Assembly (NCBI RefSeq): GCF_001484195.1
Contig: NZ_LLYW01000028.1
Coordinates: forward strand, 1 to 40,830
Length of the DNA stretch: 40,830 bases
Source: Thermococcus celericrescens
Lineage (GTDB): Archaea; Methanobacteriota_B; Thermococci; Thermococcales; Thermococcaceae
Direction: 5' to 3'
The number at the start of each line of letters is the position of its first letter. Position 1 is the first letter of the stretch. Below, one piece after another: positions 38,950 through 40,830 of the stretch. Position numbers and translations under genes: made by a program. Below the pieces are notes generated by a model. It was not told where the DNA came from. It made no database searches and saw only the letters and a program-made list of their open reading frames with translations.

Positions 38950-40118
38950 TTATCGCCTTCTCCAAAATGTTGAAGGCACCAACAAGTCGGCATTCATAAC
39001 AACGCCCTCTCCATGGCACTTAAACAAACCCCTAAAGATTCTCCCGTTAGGATGGCGTTGGCCGCAAAGAGGGCAAAGCTGGGAAGTGAAAGCCTCACCA
39101 ACAACCTCGACGAAGATACCGAACTCTTCCGCAACTTCAGTCAAGCGTTTGATGACGTAATTGAACCGCCAGACGTGGGAGAGGAGAAAGTTCTGCTTCT
39201 TCCCCTTATCAGAGTTTCTTGCTATGCCCTTCGGATAACCCACCACAATTTTAGAAACACCGAGCTCGTAAAGTCTTCTAACCGTTTGCCTGACTGCCGT
39301 GTTAATGTAGTGTTTGGCTTGGAGCTTTGCCCTCTCGTGCATTCTTTTAAGTTTTCTACTCATTTTAGCTCCAGATTTGTTAAGTTTAGACTGGTAGTTG
39401 GCAATCTTTTCCCGCCAGTAAAAGTCAATGCTCTTTAATGGTCTTCCGTTCACGAGGAAGCTTTCTCCATTCTCGACATAGACGGCCATTAAGTTATTCA
39501 CTCCCAAGTCAATTCCAGCGAAAAGACTTCCTTTTGGAGTTCTTGGAACGCTCACCCATTCCCCACCCTCAAGTTTTTCCCCAACCGTAAGACTGAGATG
39601 AGCATACCATTTCCGCTTTACGGGGTCATAAGTGATTTCTAACCTCCCCTGTTTCCCCGTCAGGTGTATTCTTCCCTTAAACTGGATTTTGAGTTTTCCA
39701 AACTTGCCGAGTCTTCTCAGTTCGATAACGTTACCCCCAATCCTGTACTGGTCGTTCCGGAGGGGAATTACGAAGAGTTTGCGCCCGTTCTCCTCCCGGA
39801 CGAAACCGGGCGGTCTTGGCCTGAACCATTCCGGCAGTTCTCCAGTCTTTTTCTTTTTGTTGAGCCGGAAGAAGCTCCGCCAGCTTTCGGCGTTCTTCCT
39901 CGCCAACTGCTGGACTGTGGATCCCCCAATCCAGTTTTTGAACTCTTGGTAAGCTTCCTTTTCAGTCCCATTAAAATCAATCCTGCCGAATTCTTTGAAT
40001 TGTTTTAAACGCTGGTAATTGAGCCTGTTCCAGATTACTGCTGAAGCATAAGCTAACTCGAAGAGAGCTTTTTCCTGCTCTTGCTCGGCTGGAGTTTGAC
40101 CGTTACTGAACGCTTCAT
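38950..40118 (-). pseudogene. tnpB: TnpB (element B), two frame breaks
   Basis: Copy of the TnpB in element A. The true ATG at 40118 matches copy A (MKRSVTVKLQPSK), but one C is missing at about 40080, so the first frame soon stops; the main frame covers the rest and contains an internal ATG at 39906 (318 aa). RuvC-I GIDLGVNN, the GYPKGIARNSDKG segment, VGEAFTSQLC and VVMNAD are kept. After the RuvC-III Asp the frame breaks at the same base as in copy A (LLVPSTF-), while the other frame gives VGAFNILEKAIKAITPSLPA and on to about 38810. Because of the added N-terminal break, this copy is probably dead as a protein gene but might still make guide RNA. Confidence 0.8.
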
Positions 40119-40238
40119 TTCAAAGTGTGGTATGATTTTTAGGCTTTAAAAAAGTGTTGCCTTCCCGCTTAATGACTTTTGGGCAGTCATGATGTTCCAC
40201 AGGGGAAGAACCATCTGGGACTTCGACTGATTCGTTAC

Positions 40239-40248
40239 TTTTATATTT
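40239..40248 (+). promoter_or_regulatory. TATA box of the KH-domain gene
   Basis: CTTTTATATT centred 36 nt before the ATG at 40280. The sequence between element B and this box (40189-40238) shows no gene. Confidence 0.55.
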
Positions 40249-40279
40249 AGAACCGCCACAGCATTCTTGGGGATTCGCC

Positions 40280-40459
40280 ATGAAGGACAGACTCGAGAAG
40301 ATGCTCAACGTCAAGATTCTTGAAATCGAGGAGCTTGAGGACAAGATAGTCGTTTACGTTCCGGAGGATCAGGTGAGGATAGCGGTGGGGAGCGGCGGTG
40401 CCGCCGTTAAAGCCGCCGAGCTTGTAATCGGCAAGAAGATTGAAGTAAAGGGCAAGTGA
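40280..40459 (+). CDS. Small KH-domain-like RNA-binding protein
   Basis: A 59-aa protein: a helix (KDRLEKMLNVKILEIEELED), a strand (KIVVYVPED), then VRIAVGSGGAAVKAAELVIG with a GxxG-type loop between helices, and a final strand KKIEVKGK. This is the core of a KH domain of the NusA/type II kind, found in archaea as stand-alone small proteins. It probably binds RNA. The gene has its own promoter and ends 21 bp before the protease gene. Confidence 0.7.
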   Translation: MKDRLEKMLNVKILEIEELEDKIVVYVPEDQVRIAVGSGGAAVKAAELVIGKKIEVKGK

Positions 40460-40480
40460 GCCTCCCCGCGGGGCGTTTCG

Positions 40481-40830
40481 ATGGGCTATGAACCGTGGAA
40501 GGACGTTCACAGGGGCAGCATGGGAAGGAGGGAGATCGAGGATTTACTGATTTCTTTTCTAGTCCTCGCTCTGCTGTTTTCCAACTTTGGCCCCTACGCG
40601 ATTCCTTACTCCATCATCGCCGTTCTAACAGCCTTCATCTTCCACGAGCTCGCCCACAGGCAGGTGGCGCGGCACTACGGCTACAGGGCGTATTACAAAC
40701 GCTGGGACACTGGCATACTCATGGCGCTCCTCGTGGGCATAGCGACGCGCCTTCTCACCGGAACGACCTGGATATTCGCCGCCCTCGGTGCCGTTCAGGT
40801 CCACGCTCCCTACGCGGTGGATTCCAGGGA
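40481..40830 (+). CDS. Site-2-protease-like M50 metalloprotease (partial)
   Basis: Open frame running off the window (about 116 codons seen). The start MGYEPWKDVHRGSMGRREIE is followed by a membrane segment (LLISFLVLALLFSNFGPYAI), another with the zinc motif in AFIFHELAHRQVARHYGY (HExxH, here HELAH), and a third hydrophobic segment GILMALLVGIA. HExxH within a membrane helix is the mark of M50 intramembrane proteases, which cleave membrane-bound regulators or signal peptides. The second metal ligand (NPDG/LDG motif) would be beyond the window. The start is set by the spacing from the KH gene; no strong ribosome binding site was seen. Confidence 0.85.
   Translation, partial: MGYEPWKDVHRGSMGRREIEDLLISFLVLALLFSNFGPYAIPYSIIAVLTAFIFHELAHRQVARHYGYRAYYKRWDTGILMALLVGIATRLLTGTTWIFAALGAVQVHAPYAVDSR

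Larger units (their letters stand above)
38771..40188 (-). mobile_element. IS605/IS1341-type element B (TnpB only)
   Basis: Second copy of the element seen at 14840-16251, in opposite orientation and about 1.42 kb long. The left end (near 40188) matches copy A from TGCCCAA on. The right end is at about 38771, where the minus strand reads GAGAGGAGGTCA. Coding and hairpin sequences are largely shared, with many small differences, so the copies are not recent duplicates. No tnpA is seen. The 38701-38770 stretch between the DUF364 gene and the element is T-rich and shows no gene. In the TnpB model the guide would start at about 38770 on the minus strand (TGCGGAGGATACTGTAATGT). Confidence 0.7.

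Noticed and set aside
40189-40232. Possible C/D box RNA (ATGATGT ... CTGA) or the tail of a gene cut by element B (MMFHRGRTIWDFD-stop)
   Set aside because: The C box is imperfect, no D'/C' boxes or terminal stem are seen, and the spacing is too short for a double-guide RNA. The 13-codon tail is too short to support a gene once the element's left end is placed at 40188.
1-40830. CRISPR array, rRNA or tRNA genes, replication origin
   Set aside because: No regularly spaced repeats, no tRNA-like cloverleaf with a TTCRA arm, and no rRNA-like sequence were noticed in the intergenic regions.

Overview
The window comes from a hyperthermophilic archaeon of the Thermococcales, most likely a Thermococcus. 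Grounds: a pyrolysin-type protease, archaeal HypA with a Mrp-type HypB, a CoA-dependent NAD(P)H sulfur oxidoreductase, archaeal NMD3, archaeal TATA boxes, GGTGA-type ribosome binding sites, tightly packed ATGA-overlapping genes, and several SurR-type DNA sites (GTTn3AAC, extended GTTn3AACn5GTT). I cannot name the species from the sequence alone.

Layout. 1-1596: 5' two thirds of PEP synthase (minus). 1731-5906: four-gene minus-strand operon for surface polysaccharide (anchored protein, two Wzy-like membrane proteins, GT39-type transferase). 6190-10554: large secreted pyrolysin-like protease. 10641-14790: DUF424 protein, NMD3 (apparently frameshifted near its end), sulfur oxidoreductase, MFS transporter. 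14840-16251: TnpB element A. 16232-18023: RNase Z, TraB-family protein and a small zinc ribbon (minus). 18112-21317: TPR protein, NifX-like protein, TDT-family transporter, TauE/SafE permease that seems to start with ACG. 21365-22113: wrecked CDF cation transporter. 22264-30384: hydrogenase maturation island hypA-hypB-hycI-hypC-hypD-hypF-hypE, followed by a TBP-like half-domain protein and a cysteine desulfurase. 30381-31280: unknown protein. 31515-32765: an intact, unrelated TnpB (element C). 32787-36356: NAD-kinase-like protein, unusual K+-channel-like protein, radical SAM protein. 36402-38700: small redox or secreted genes, two of them frame-disrupted, and a DUF364 protein. 38771-40188: TnpB element B. 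40280-40830: KH-domain protein and the start of a site-2 protease.

How the parts fit. The main physiological theme is redox-switched hydrogen/sulfur metabolism. hypA, hypC and hypF each have a full extended SurR-type site upstream of the TATA box (activator geometry). The sulfur oxidoreductase has the same extended site over and just downstream of its TATA box (repressor geometry). This matches the known logic of SurR: hydrogenase on and sulfur reduction off without sulfur, and the reverse with sulfur. A weaker site precedes the TBP-like/cysteine desulfurase pair, suggesting that it belongs to the same regulon.

The most unusual observations are: (i) TnpB copies A and B share the same -1 frame break immediately after the RuvC-III aspartate, yet their downstream frames still differ by conservative amino-acid changes; (ii) both copies appear to have moved the RuvC-II glutamate, and their 3' RNA region keeps a covarying stem; (iii) the right end of element A supplies the last codons of a neighbouring zinc-ribbon gene; (iv) two adjacent promoters share an operator-like inverted repeat; (v) a single-half TBP-like protein sits in the hydrogenase/sulfur locus. 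Several genes carry single-base frame breaks, so sequencing error must be kept in mind. No tRNA, rRNA or CRISPR array was seen, and no gene-free stretch exceeds about 300 bases.
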